A DNA stretch of 64,000 nt from Arthrobacter sp. APC 3897 (GTDB lineage Bacteria; Actinomycetota; Actinomycetes; Actinomycetales; Micrococcaceae): the NCBI RefSeq assembly GCF_030407495.1, contig NZ_JASDDG010000004.1, forward strand, positions 62,001 through 126,000, read 5' to 3'. The notes under the pieces were generated by a model. That model worked only from the letters and a program-made list of their open reading frames with translations. It ran no database searches and was not told the DNA's origin. Below are positions 36,682 to 46,501 of the stretch, one piece after another. Position 1 is the first letter of the stretch; every line of letters begins with the position of its first letter. The position numbers and the translations under genes are program-made.

Positions 36682-38742
36682 CTACCAGTTCACGGCTGCG
36701 TGGAACCGCTGCTCAAATTGTTCGAGCATGGAAGACGTATAAGTGGTCGTCAAATGGTTGTCGTCCATGTAGACATAAACGTTGCCCACCACAGGCCCAC
36801 AGGTACCGTTCGGGCAGATCACATCCGTCATGTCCATGAGTTCCACGCCAGGCACCGCCGCAAAGAAGGATGCGATGTCGCGGGGGTCGGAAAGCTTTTC
36901 GCTTACATCCGCGGTGCATGCTTCCGAGTCCAATCCGTTGGCCTCGGCGCAGCTGATCATATTGAAGGCATACCGCGGATTGTCCCGGACACCCACGACC
37001 GTGATTCCCGCCTGCTGCAGGGCAGCTGACGCCTCCGGAAGCCCGTCGACGGGTGTATCAAGCGCGTTGACCGGGTGAGCAGCCGTCGCCACAGTGAAAA
37101 CGGCGTCGGGTTTCAGTTCCAGGGCGTACTCGAGCGCCGCAGCGTTGAAGTCGTTGCATCCTGCGCCCCTGCTTTCAGAGCTCGCCCCGAAGGAACAAGC
37201 ACCCAGCAGCAGTGAAACCACTTGGTAGTTGTGCTCCTCGGCCATAGGCTCCAGCACGCCCAGCCACTGTTCCGCATGGGAATCGCCAATTACCAGAATG
37301 GTTTTTTCCGGGGCAGCCGGTGGAACCGAGGCATTGCAGGATTCCATCAGTACGGGGTCGGAGGGCTGGATTTCGAGGTCCGAGCAATCTGTTTCCAGGA
37401 CACCCCATTCCTTGGAAAGGGCGCTGAGCAGGGGAATCGGCTGTGCATCCGGGTCGCTGAGATCCGTGAAATCCGCCAGCAGCGCACGCGCACCCGGGTT
37501 GTCCCTGACCGCTTCGGCCTCCAGCTTCTCGGCCTGGACCTTCAAGCCGTACTGCCAGCCTGCTACCGGGGCCGCCACCAGGGCGACGCACAAACCAATC
37601 ACGACAGCGGCCCGCGCCGAGTTGCGGTTCACCCAGGCTGAAGAACGAAGCGGGCGTTCGACGAGCCTGGTGGTCAGGTAGGCCAGGATAAGGGACAGAC
37701 CGATGATCGCCGTTCCGCCAACCGGGCCTACTTCCTGGCGGTCCCGCCAGATCAGGTAGATCACCAGCACGGGCCAGTGCCACAGGTATAAGGCGTAGGA
37801 CATGTCGCCAAGACGCATCAGCGGCTTCCAGGACAGGAACCGGTCCGCGCCAATGCGGCTGCCGGTCTGCCCGGCGACGATCACGAGCGAAGCCGCCAGC
37901 AGCGGCATCAACGCAACATAGCCGGGGAACTGGCCCTGGACGTCCAGCAGGAAGCCGACGCTCAGCATCGTTGCCAGCCCCAGCCATCCGGCGACAACAC
38001 GAAGGCCCCGGGGCAGTTTCAGGTACGGCAGGGCCAGGGCGAGCAGCGTTCCGAACGCGAATTCCCACAGCCGGGTGCGGGTGTCGAAGTAGGCATGCGC
38101 CTGGTTCCCGTAGGTTTCCACAATCGAGAAGCTCAGTGACGCGAGAAAGACAACACCGAAAATCCACAGCACCACGGCACGGAAACGGAGCCGGAAGGCT
38201 TTGGCCAATAGTGCCGCACCTGCGAGCAGCAGCGGCCAGAGGATGAAAACCTGGCCCTGAATGGACAGTGACCAGAAATGCTGCAGCGGGCTCGCCGTGC
38301 TGTGGTCCGCGGCATAGTAGTCCACGGATTCTGCTGCCAGCAGCCAGTTCTGGAAGTAGAGCAGCGACGCCCAGCTCTGGGACAGAATTTCGGTCCATCT
38401 GCTTTGCGGAACAAACAGCGCCGTTGCGGTCAGTGTTCCGAGCAGCACCACCACCACGGGAGGCAGCAGCCGCTTGAACTGGTGCAGCCAGTACTTTCCC
38501 AGCTGGAAGGCCCGCCCGCCCTCCGCCTTGCGGATAAAGGAGAGGGTCAGCAGGAAGGCGGAGATCAGGAGGAAGACATCCACGCCGCCGGAGACACGCC
38601 CAAACCAAATGTGGTAGGTGACGACCATCAGCACGGCGAGGGCCCTGAGTCCCTGCACCTCGGGGCGGAAGGTGGATTTGACTGCCGACGGAGTTCGGGT
38701 GTCAGGGGAGACCGGCGGTGTTTCCGTTTCTAGCCTAGACAC
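36682..38742 (-). CDS. Acyltransferase 3 with SGNH domain (OafA-like)
   Basis: The 686-residue protein has an N-terminal membrane acyltransferase-3 domain: RPEVQGLRALAVLMVVTYHIWFGRVSGGVDVFLLISAFLLT (about 27-67) with the conserved Arg and His, and about ten helices up to residue 410. The C-terminal extracytoplasmic SGNH domain has ILVIGDSHAEQW (about 473-484, nucleophile Ser) and late DDNHLT (Asp/His). Such two-domain enzymes move acetyl or other acyl groups from the cytoplasm to exported sugars or peptidoglycan. The location next to glf suggests the galactofuranose polymer as acceptor. Confidence 0.9.
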   Translation of the reverse strand: MSRLETETPPVSPDTRTPSAVKSTFRPEVQGLRALAVLMVVTYHIWFGRVSGGVDVFLLISAFLLTLSFIRKAEGGRAFQLGKYWLHQFKRLLPPVVVVLLGTLTATALFVPQSRWTEILSQSWASLLYFQNWLLAAESVDYYAADHSTASPLQHFWSLSIQGQVFILWPLLLAGAALLAKAFRLRFRAVVLWIFGVVFLASLSFSIVETYGNQAHAYFDTRTRLWEFAFGTLLALALPYLKLPRGLRVVAGWLGLATMLSVGFLLDVQGQFPGYVALMPLLAASLVIVAGQTGSRIGADRFLSWKPLMRLGDMSYALYLWHWPVLVIYLIWRDRQEVGPVGGTAIIGLSLILAYLTTRLVERPLRSSAWVNRNSARAAVVIGLCVALVAAPVAGWQYGLKVQAEKLEAEAVRDNPGARALLADFTDLSDPDAQPIPLLSALSKEWGVLETDCSDLEIQPSDPVLMESCNASVPPAAPEKTILVIGDSHAEQWLGVLEPMAEEHNYQVVSLLLGACSFGASSESRGAGCNDFNAAALEYALELKPDAVFTVATAAHPVNALDTPVDGLPEASAALQQAGITVVGVRDNPRYAFNMISCAEANGLDSEACTADVSEKLSDPRDIASFFAAVPGVELMDMTDVICPNGTCGPVVGNVYVYMDDNHLTTTYTSSMLEQFEQRFHAAVNW

Positions 38743-39003
38743 GTAGTCCTCTCGTCAGTAAAGGCATTCATTCCAGCCATAGACCTTACCCGCTAAGCCT
38801 GGCGGCCCTGAGCATGGACTTCGGGTGCGGGACCGTCCGCAGTCCACGCCATTTTTATTTTAAGTGGCTTGCCGGCCCGGTTCCGGCGACCAACACGCGA
38901 GTATTCACATCATCAGGGACTGTGGCAGGCTCTCCGCGGAGCACCTGCGCGTGTGTCCAACTAGACAGCCGGACCTGCTTCTTTGATGCTGCCGGCGCTC
39001 CTC

Positions 39004-39441
39004 CTAGAAGGCCTTCGGCTCGCCCGAGACCCGGCTGGTGTGATCGAGCACCGGGCGGGTGAAGAGCAGCAGCAGCACAACGGCTGCCGGCAGCAGCAGG
39101 AGCAGGCCCGTCAGGACTACTCCGCCCTGAAGAGTGGGAACCGCAAGGACTATCGCGAACAACTGGAAAACCAGTGCTCCGGCACGGGTCCAGCGGAAGC
39201 CGCGGAAGAAGAAATGGCCGAGGACCAGCAGCCACACCCCGGCGGCCGCCAGGACGACTGCCGTGAACACGGCTCCGCCCAGGGACGTCGCTGCCGTGGT
39301 GAAGAGGTTGTAGACAAACCAGCCTGCCAGCGCCAGGAGGGCCGCTGCTTCAAGGACGAGGACTGCGGAAATGACAATGACTGCCGCCGGAACGGACGCC
39401 GGGTGACCGGCCGGGGGCTGTGGTTCTTGGGGTCTTGACAC
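39004..39441 (-). CDS. Four-helix membrane protein of unknown function
   Basis: The 145-residue protein has four hydrophobic helices (about 17-37, 44-64, 76-94 and 100-125) with short loops and a short C-terminal tail. I do not recognise a family. It lies alone between the acyltransferase gene and whiB1, with the start at ATG 39441. A weak alternative reading frame overlaps it, but the regular helix pattern favours this one. Confidence 0.6.
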   Translation of the reverse strand: MSRPQEPQPPAGHPASVPAAVIVISAVLVLEAAALLALAGWFVYNLFTTAATSLGGAVFTAVVLAAAGVWLLVLGHFFFRGFRWTRAGALVFQLFAIVLAVPTLQGGVVLTGLLLLLPAAVVLLLLFTRPVLDHTSRVSGEPKAF

Positions 39442-39596
39442 ATTGGCACCCTACCGGACATAGTCGGAGAGCGTCCGGCCCATGGGCCCGGATAGCGGAT
39501 GCTGTGACGCATCCCTCACGCCTTTGGCCAGATTGAGGGCAGGTTAACCCTTGTTTGAGTTTCCGTAACGTGGAATCCTAGTAGCTGGGGAAATCA

Positions 39597-39617
39597 GGGG
39601 CCGGAGCCGGCCCCTTT
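39597..39617 (+). promoter_or_regulatory. GC hairpin in whiB1 leader
   Basis: GGGGCCGG (39597-39604) and CCGGCCCC (39607-39614) form an 8-bp stem with a 2-base spacer, followed by TTTCGTTT. It lies 72-92 bases before the whiB1 start. It resembles a terminator or attenuator in the 5' leader; alternatively it ends a short upstream transcript. Confidence 0.45.
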
Positions 39618-39688
39618 CGTTTGGAGTTGCTCGTGAATGTTTTCACAAACACGTGGGAGTCAACTATTTAGAGGAGATTGTGATTAAC

Positions 39689-39937
39689 ATGGATTGGCGG
39701 AGCCGCGCAGCGTGTCTGGACAAAGATCCGGAGCTGTTCTTCCCTGTGGGCAACACCGGCCCGGCTCTTCTTCAGATCGAAGAAGCCAAGAGTGTGTGCC
39801 GGCGGTGCCCGGTGATGGACACCTGCCTCCAGTGGGCCATCGAAACCGGTCAGGACGCTGGCGTCTGGGGCGGCATGAGCGAAGACGAACGCCGCGCACT
39901 GAAGCGTCGTGCCGCACGAGCACGCCGCGCTTCGTAA
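39689..39937 (+). CDS. whiB1: WhiB-family iron-sulfur regulator, WhiB1-like
   Basis: The 82-residue protein has the four [4Fe-4S] cysteines C9, C37, C40 and C46 in the Cys-Xn-Cys-X2-Cys-X5-Cys pattern, the turn GVWGGMSEDERR (about 58-69) and a basic C-terminal helix. WhiB1 in mycobacteria binds the primary sigma factor and responds to nitric oxide. The divergent order whiB1/pdtaS matches Mycobacterium tuberculosis Rv3219/Rv3220c, which supports this assignment over other WhiB paralogues. GAGGAG at 39671-39676 is 12 bases from ATG 39689; GTG 39680 is an alternative start. Confidence 0.93.
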   Translation: MDWRSRAACLDKDPELFFPVGNTGPALLQIEEAKSVCRRCPVMDTCLQWAIETGQDAGVWGGMSEDERRALKRRAARARRAS

Positions 39938-39992
39938 TTCAGCACGGACGTTTGCCGGTCCCGCAGGACCGGAATTGTCCAAAAGACTTCAG

Positions 39993-40027
39993 AACGGCCG
40001 CTGCCTGAGCAGCGGCCGTTCTTGTTT
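39993..40027 (+). terminator. whiB1 terminator
   Basis: A perfect 12-bp stem (39993-40004 with 40009-40020) with a CTGA loop is followed by CTTGTTTT. It is placed 55 bases past the whiB1 stop and between convergent genes. Confidence 0.9.
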
Positions 40028-40068
40028 TCCTCTGGCGTTCCCCCGTCCCGGCACGGATCGCCGGGGCT

Positions 40069-41550
40069 TCAGCTCCTGCGCGATTCGTTGTCCAGTCCCA
40101 TTTCAATCCGGACCTCGGTTCCCCCGCCCGGACGGGCAGACCATTCAATGGTGCCGTCCAGTTCACTCTGCACAAGGGTGCGCACAATCTGCAGTCCCAG
40201 CCCTTCCCGCCGCGGCTCCGGAGGCAGCCCGGCGCCGTCGTCGGCCACTGTAACCGTGAGGATTTCCTCGGCATAGGCGCCCCGCTGCCGGGCGGCACTA
40301 AGCCATACCGTCCCCTTGCGGTCCGACAGACCGTGTTCGACGGCGTTCGTCACCAGTTCATTGATGACCAGGGCCAGCGGGGTGGCAAAATCGCTGGGCA
40401 GTTCTCCGAAAGAGCCTTCCTTCTCGGTGCTCACCTGCTGCGTGGGCGAAGCGACCTCCGCGGCAAGCCGGAACTGGCGGTCGATCAGCTCATCAAAGTT
40501 CACGTTCTGGGTCAGGCCCTGGGACAGCGTTTCATGCACCAGCGCAATCGTGGCGACCCGGCGCATGGCCTGCGCCAGCCCCTGCTTGCCTTCTTCGCTC
40601 TCCATCCGCCGCGACTGCATCCGCAGCAGGGCTGCCACGGTTTGCAGGTTGTTCTTTACCCGGTGGTGGATTTCACGGATAGTGGCGTCCTTGGACACCA
40701 GTTCCATTTCCCGGCGGCGCAGTTCGGAGACATCTCGGCACAGGACCAGGGCCCCGAAGCGCTCCTTCTCGTCGCGCAGCGGGATCGCCCGCAGGGAGAG
40801 GCTTACTCCGCGGGACTCAATCTCGGTGCGCCACGGCATCCGGCCGGTCACCACCAGCGGCAGGGTCTCGTCCACCATCCGGCGGTCCTTGAGCAGCGCC
40901 GTCGTAATCTCCGCGAGGGCGCGCCCCTCCAGGCTCTCCATCTCCCCCAGCCGGCGGAAGGCGGAGACGCCGTTGGGCGAGGCATACTGCACAACGCCGT
41001 CAGCATCCATGCGGATGAGCCCGTCCCCCACCCGCGGAGCTCCGCGGCGGGAACCGGTGGGTGTGGCAAAGTCCGGCCAGAGGCCCAGGGTGCCCATCCG
41101 CAGCAGGTCGTAGGCGCACTGCCGGTAGGTCAGCTCCAGCCGTGACGGCATCCGCGAAGACGAAAGATCCATGTGGCTGGTGACCACGGCAAGCGTCCGC
41201 CCGTTGCGGACAAAGGGGATGGCTTCCACCCGCATGGCCGTTTCAGCAGTCCAGTTGGTTTCGGGTGAACGCTCAATGACTTGGCTGGTCCAGGCCCTGT
41301 CGACCAGCGGCTGCAGGTCGGCACGGATCCGCTCCCCGACGAAGTCACTGTGGAAAACAGTGTGCGACGTCGAGGGGCGGGCGTGTGCCAGCGCCACGTA
41401 GCTTCCGTCCGGAACCGGAAACCAGAGCGCCAGGTCAGAGAAGGCCAGGTCGGCGACCAGCTGCCAGTCGCCGACCAAGAGGTGCAGCCATTCCGCGTCT
41501 CCCGGTCCAAAATCGGCGTGATCCTTGATGGGGTCGGTGAATATGGCCAC
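40069..41550 (-). CDS. pdtaS: Sensor histidine kinase PdtaS
   Basis: The 493-residue soluble kinase has an N-terminal GAF-type domain (about 10-150), a PAS domain (about 170-275), then a HisKA_2 dimerisation domain with IREIHHRVKNNLQTVAALLRMQSRR (phospho-acceptor His at 295-296) and a HATPase domain with LVINELVTNAVEHG and a DDGAGLP G-box. It has no membrane segment. PdtaS phosphorylates PdtaR, an RNA-binding antiterminator, which is not in this window. The divergent partner whiB1 is a conserved neighbour. Confidence 0.94.
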   Translation of the reverse strand: MAIFTDPIKDHADFGPGDAEWLHLLVGDWQLVADLAFSDLALWFPVPDGSYVALAHARPSTSHTVFHSDFVGERIRADLQPLVDRAWTSQVIERSPETNWTAETAMRVEAIPFVRNGRTLAVVTSHMDLSSSRMPSRLELTYRQCAYDLLRMGTLGLWPDFATPTGSRRGAPRVGDGLIRMDADGVVQYASPNGVSAFRRLGEMESLEGRALAEITTALLKDRRMVDETLPLVVTGRMPWRTEIESRGVSLSLRAIPLRDEKERFGALVLCRDVSELRRREMELVSKDATIREIHHRVKNNLQTVAALLRMQSRRMESEEGKQGLAQAMRRVATIALVHETLSQGLTQNVNFDELIDRQFRLAAEVASPTQQVSTEKEGSFGELPSDFATPLALVINELVTNAVEHGLSDRKGTVWLSAARQRGAYAEEILTVTVADDGAGLPPEPRREGLGLQIVRTLVQSELDGTIEWSARPGGGTEVRIEMGLDNESRRS

Positions 41551-41571
41551 AGTCTCGTCTTCTTTTCGTTT

Positions 41572-44500
41572 CTAGCGTCGAACGATGGAGCGCAGCAGAC
41601 GCAGGGCAACCGAGAGGGATGCCATGTCTTCGTGCTCCAGCTTGTTCACATCTTCGAACATGACACGGGCGCGTTCCAAATTGTCGGCATTCTGCTCTTC
41701 CCACAATTCCACCCGCTTCAGCGGGTCATCCCCCGCCTGGCCGGCTGTTGCCGTCAACGCAGCCACCGTCATGTCAGCCACCGTCGAGTACAGGTCATCC
41801 CGCAGCGCAGCGCGGGCCAGAGCCTGCCAGCGGTCACCGCGCGGCAGCTTGGTGATCCGTTCCAGCAGGTCATCCACGCCGAAGCGCTCATAGAGGGCGA
41901 AGTACACGCCCGCGACGTTGGCGGCCGGTTCGTCCACCCGGTTGGCAGCCAGCAGCGCGATGTCCAGCAGGCCGAAGCTTTCGAACAGCTCAGCCCAGTA
42001 CGTACCCAGATCCTCGGGGAGCTCCCACTGGCGGGACCGGTCGAGGGCGCTCCGGAAGCGCTCCAGGTCCTCTCCCTGCAGGTACTCGAGCAGGTCCGCC
42101 CGAAGCGGGGTCATGACGGGTTTGAACGCTTCGATGTCCTCATCGATGGAGCTTCCGCGTCCCACATGGTTGATGAACCAGCGCACGGCACGGTCCAGCA
42201 GCCTGCGCATGTCCAGATGGATGGTGGTCCAGTTCTCCGTGGGGAAGCTGGCCGGCAGATGGTTCAGCTCCTCCACGACGCCGTCGATCTCGTAGATTTC
42301 CCGCAGCGCGGTGAAGGCCCGGGCCACCATGGATTCGGTGGCCGAGGTTTCTTCAATGACCCGGAACGCAAACGTGATGCCGCCGATATTGATGATGTCG
42401 TTGGCCACCACGGTGGAGATAATTTCCCGGCGCAGCGGGTGGGTGTCCAGCTGATCCTCGAACCGCTCCACGAGCTGCTTCGGGAAGTACCGGCGCAGCG
42501 TGCCGCTGAAGTAAGGGTCATCGGCCAGGTCCGAGTTGGTCAGTGCCTTGGTCAGCTCGATTTTGGCGTAGGCAGCCAGCACCGACAGCTCGGGCGAGGT
42601 GAGCCCCTCGCCTGCAGCCACCCGGGCGTGCAGCTCTTCATTGGAGGGCAGGGCTTCGAGCTCGCGGTTCAGGTCCGCATGCTTTTCGAGCCAGTCCATC
42701 AGCCGCTCGAAGCTCGGGCTCCATTCAACGACATGGCGGCGGTCGTTGAGCAGGAGCATGTTCTGGTCCTTGTTGTCCTGCAGAACCAGGCGCCCCACTT
42801 CATCCGTCATGGAATGCAGGAACTCGGCTCGCTCTTCCGGGTCCAGCCGGCCGGCAGCCACCATCCGGTCCACAAAGATCTTGATGTTGACTTCGTGGTC
42901 GGAGCAGTCGACGCCGGCGGAGTTGTCGATCGCATCAGTGTTGAGAATGACTCCGGCACGGGCGGCTTCAATGCGGCCGCGCTGGGTCATCCCCAGGTTT
43001 CCGCCTTCACCAACCACCTTTACCCGCAGGTCGCAGCCGTCCACACGGATCGCGTCGTTCGCCTTGTCCCCCACCTCGGTGTTGGTCTCCGTGGAGGCCT
43101 TCACATAGGTGCCGATACCGCCGTTGTACAGCAGGTCCACGGGCGCCTTGAGAATCGCGCGGAGCAGGTCCGGCGGGCTCATTTTGGTGACGTGGTCATC
43201 CAGGCCCAGCACCTTGCGGATCTGGGGACTCAGCGGAATGCTCTTGGACTGGCGCGGGAAGACTCCCCCGCCCTCGCTGATCAGCGACGCGTCGTAATCC
43301 GCCCAGGAGGAACGCGGAAGCTCAAAGAGCCGCCGGCGTTCCGCATGGGATGCCGCCGGATCCGGGTTCGGATCCAGGAAGATGTGCCGGTGGTCGAAGG
43401 CCGCCACCAGTTTGGTCTGGTCCGACAGGAGCATGCCGTTGCCGAAGACGTCGCCGCTCATGTCCCCCACGCCGACGGCGGTGAAGGGCTCGGTCTGCGT
43501 GTCCACACCCAGCTCACTGAAGTGCCGCTTGACGGATTCCCAGGCACCGCGGGCAGTGATGCCCATGGCCTTGTGGTCGTAGCCAACGGAGCCGCCCGAG
43601 GCGAAGGCGTCGCCGAGCCAGAAACCGTATTCGGCCGACAGGGCATTGGCGATGTCGGAGAAGGAAGCAGTGCCCTTGTCCGCTGCCACCACGAGGTAGC
43701 TGTCATCGCCGTCGTGGCGCACCACGCGCTGCGGCGGGACCACGCGTTCTTCGCCGTCTTCGGACAGCACCAGGTTGTCGGTAATGTCCAGCAGTGCGCG
43801 GATGAAGGTGCGGTAGCTTTCCTTGCCCTCTTCCATCCAGGCCGCGCGGTCCGCTGCCGGATCCGGCAGCTGCTTGGCGTAGAACCCGCCCTTGGCGCCG
43901 GTGGGAACGATCACCGCGTTCTTTACTGTCTGTGCCTTGACCAGACCAAGGATTTCGGTGCGGAAGTCTTCGCGCCGGTCCGACCAGCGCAGCCCGCCGC
44001 GGGCCACTTCGCCGAAGCGCAGATGCACGCCTTCGACCCGCGGGGAGTAAACCCACACTTCGTACTTGGGCCGCGGGAACGGAGCGCCTTCAATGGCGGC
44101 CGTGTTCAGCTTGAAACTGACGTACGGCTTGTCCTGGTAGAAGTTGGTGCGCAGGGTCGAGTTGATCAGGTTCGCTATGGTGCGCAGGACGCGGTCTGCG
44201 TCCAGCGTGGGCACCTGCTCCAGGCCCGAGTCCAGCGCGGCACGGGCCGATTCCTCGGCGGCAGGGCGCTCTTCCCCGGACAGGTCCGGATCAAACCTGG
44301 CCTCAAACAGGGCCACCAGCGCCCGGGCCACGTCCGGATTTCGGCGCAGCGTGCCCGCAACGAAACCGTAGGAATTGGTGTTGCCCAGCTGGCGCATGTA
44401 CTTGGCGTAGCTGCGCAGGATGACTACCTGGCGCCAGGAGAGTCCCTGTTCGAGAATGAGCCGGTCGAAGTAATCGGACTCGCTTGCTCCCGACATGCCG

Positions 44501-46416
44501 GCGCGGAAGGCCTCGGCCAGCAGCGAACCGGTCTTCACCGGATCCATCCCTGCCGGGTACTTCAGTCCCAGGTCGTACAGGAACACTGTGGTGCCGTCTC
44601 CCCGGCGGATTTCGTAGGGGCGTTCGTCCAGCACTTCCAGTCCCAGGTTGTGCAGGGTGGGCAGCAGCTGCGTCAGGGAGCGCGGCTCGAGAAGGTACAG
44701 CTTCAGCCGTGCGTCTTCATCACCGGTAACACCGGTGCGCTCCGGGACATAGACAAACAGTTCGGGGGCGGAGTCAGGGGCTGCCAGCCGCGCCTCAAAG
44801 CGTGCAATGTCTTCCAGGGCGTCTTCGACTTCATAACCCACCCGGTAATTCTCGGGGAAGGCTTCAACCCACAGGCCTGCCAGCCTTTCGGCATCGCTGC
44901 CGTACTCTGCCCGGACAACTTCGCTGATCCCTTCGCTCCAGGAACGCGCAGCCTTAACCAGCCGCTGCTCCAGGGCAGCCGGGTCCAGATCCTTCATCTC
45001 GACGCCGCGCGGCAGGCGGATACGGAAGAAGAGGCGGGCCAGGGCGGACTCGGTCAGCCTCGCTTCGAAATCGATGGATTCGGCATTGAAGCTTGAACGC
45101 AGTTCATCCTGGATGCGCAGGCGGACCGAGGTGTTGTACCGGTCCCGCGGCAGGAAGACCAGCGCGGACATGAACCGGCCGTAGACATCGGGGCGGAGGA
45201 ACAGGCGGGTACGGCGTCGTTCCTGCAGCCGCAGGATGCTCCGGGCAGTCTCCAGCAGTGTTTCCACATCAATCTGGAAAAGCTCGTCCCGCGGATAGGT
45301 CTCCAGGATGGACAGCAGGTCTTTTCCTGAATGCGAATCCGCGGGAAAGCCTGCCCGGCGCATGACTTCACGGACCTTGTCCCGAACGATCGGCACGTTG
45401 CGCACCGAACCGGTATAGGCGCCGGTGGAGAAAAGCCCAATGAACCTGCGCTCACCGTTGACGTTCCCCTGCGCGTCGAATCGCTTGACGCCGATGTAGT
45501 CCAGATAAGCGGCACGGTGAACGGTGGAACGCGAATTGGCTTTGGTAATCACCAGCGCACGCTTCTCGCGTGCCTTGGCCCGGCCGGCGCTGGTCAGGTG
45601 CTGGACACGGCGGGCACCCGAGGCGCGGCTCAGCAGCCCCAGGCCTTTGTCCTCGCTGACCTGCAGCAGATCTTCGCCGTTTTCGGTGATGAGGTCATAT
45701 TCCCGGTAGCCGAGGAAGGTGAAGTTTCCGTTGTCCAGCCAGGAAAGAAGCTCACGGGCCTGCTGGATATCGGGAATGCTGCCTGCGTTGCCGGCAGCTT
45801 CCAGGGAACGGGAAACTTCATGGACCTTCGCTCGCATTGCCGGCCAATCGGTGACAGCCAGCCGTACATCCTCGAGGACCTTACGCAGCCCCTCGACCAG
45901 CTCGGTGCGCTGGGCTTCGTCGCCCACGCGTCCAATTTCGACGGCAATCCATGACTCCACCCGGGTGGTCTCGTCCTGGCTGCCCAGCAGGCTGGAAAGA
46001 TTGGGCAGGGCTGCGGTGTCTCCGCTGGAGACACCGGCCGCGGAAGGAACGCGGTGGACTGACTGCAGTTCGCCGGTCCCGCGGTCGCGGCTGGCCAGGA
46101 ACGTCGGGTGCACCACCAGCCGGATCGCAGCATTGCGGCGCACCACTTCGGCGGTCACCGAATCCACCAGGAACGGCATGTCATCAGTAACGATCAGGAT
46201 GATGCTGGCATCATCCTGATCGAACATCTCCACGGATGCCTGGCCTTCCGGCCGAACAGCGCCCAGCGCTCTGTGGCGCCGGGCCCTTTCCTGCAGTGCC
46301 GACGGCGGATATCCGGCTGCGTCTTCCCCCGCCAGATGTTCGTAGTAGTTCCCTATGAATTCATCCAGGGAATCGTCGGTACCTGGTAGATCCGGAATAC
46401 GGGATCCAGACGACAT
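41572..46416 (-). CDS. gdh: NAD-dependent glutamate dehydrogenase, 180-kDa type
   Basis: The 1,614-residue enzyme is the full length expected for the large GDH class, which deaminates glutamate to 2-oxoglutarate with NAD. The N-terminal third carries ACT-like regulatory segments (for example [18 protein letters not shown] near 74-91). The catalytic core includes RGGLRWSDRREDFRTEILGLVKAQTVKNAVIVPTGAKGGF, and the Rossmann domain contains VGVGDMSGDVFGNGMLLS. In mycobacteria this enzyme is inhibited by GarA; no such gene is visible here. A long open frame on the opposite strand is a codon-bias artefact. Confidence 0.96.
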   Translation of the reverse strand: MSSGSRIPDLPGTDDSLDEFIGNYYEHLAGEDAAGYPPSALQERARRHRALGAVRPEGQASVEMFDQDDASIILIVTDDMPFLVDSVTAEVVRRNAAIRLVVHPTFLASRDRGTGELQSVHRVPSAAGVSSGDTAALPNLSSLLGSQDETTRVESWIAVEIGRVGDEAQRTELVEGLRKVLEDVRLAVTDWPAMRAKVHEVSRSLEAAGNAGSIPDIQQARELLSWLDNGNFTFLGYREYDLITENGEDLLQVSEDKGLGLLSRASGARRVQHLTSAGRAKAREKRALVITKANSRSTVHRAAYLDYIGVKRFDAQGNVNGERRFIGLFSTGAYTGSVRNVPIVRDKVREVMRRAGFPADSHSGKDLLSILETYPRDELFQIDVETLLETARSILRLQERRRTRLFLRPDVYGRFMSALVFLPRDRYNTSVRLRIQDELRSSFNAESIDFEARLTESALARLFFRIRLPRGVEMKDLDPAALEQRLVKAARSWSEGISEVVRAEYGSDAERLAGLWVEAFPENYRVGYEVEDALEDIARFEARLAAPDSAPELFVYVPERTGVTGDEDARLKLYLLEPRSLTQLLPTLHNLGLEVLDERPYEIRRGDGTTVFLYDLGLKYPAGMDPVKTGSLLAEAFRAGMSGASESDYFDRLILEQGLSWRQVVILRSYAKYMRQLGNTNSYGFVAGTLRRNPDVARALVALFEARFDPDLSGEERPAAEESARAALDSGLEQVPTLDADRVLRTIANLINSTLRTNFYQDKPYVSFKLNTAAIEGAPFPRPKYEVWVYSPRVEGVHLRFGEVARGGLRWSDRREDFRTEILGLVKAQTVKNAVIVPTGAKGGFYAKQLPDPAADRAAWMEEGKESYRTFIRALLDITDNLVLSEDGEERVVPPQRVVRHDGDDSYLVVAADKGTASFSDIANALSAEYGFWLGDAFASGGSVGYDHKAMGITARGAWESVKRHFSELGVDTQTEPFTAVGVGDMSGDVFGNGMLLSDQTKLVAAFDHRHIFLDPNPDPAASHAERRRLFELPRSSWADYDASLISEGGGVFPRQSKSIPLSPQIRKVLGLDDHVTKMSPPDLLRAILKAPVDLLYNGGIGTYVKASTETNTEVGDKANDAIRVDGCDLRVKVVGEGGNLGMTQRGRIEAARAGVILNTDAIDNSAGVDCSDHEVNIKIFVDRMVAAGRLDPEERAEFLHSMTDEVGRLVLQDNKDQNMLLLNDRRHVVEWSPSFERLMDWLEKHADLNRELEALPSNEELHARVAAGEGLTSPELSVLAAYAKIELTKALTNSDLADDPYFSGTLRRYFPKQLVERFEDQLDTHPLRREIISTVVANDIINIGGITFAFRVIEETSATESMVARAFTALREIYEIDGVVEELNHLPASFPTENWTTIHLDMRRLLDRAVRWFINHVGRGSSIDEDIEAFKPVMTPLRADLLEYLQGEDLERFRSALDRSRQWELPEDLGTYWAELFESFGLLDIALLAANRVDEPAANVAGVYFALYERFGVDDLLERITKLPRGDRWQALARAALRDDLYSTVADMTVAALTATAGQAGDDPLKRVELWEEQNADNLERARVMFEDVNKLEHEDMASLSVALRLLRSIVRR

Positions 46417-46501
46417 GTAATACGCCTCCGTTATAGCCTTCTTTGCAACCCGCTTCTTTGCGGATGGCCTTACCCGAGCCTATCCCGCAAGAATGAAAAG
46501 G

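Noticed and set aside
41281-45096. A very long open frame (over 1,270 codons) on the plus strand inside gdh
   Set aside because: It lies entirely antisense to the certain glutamate dehydrogenase gene, its translation has the low-complexity composition produced by high-GC codon bias, and it has no recognisable domain.
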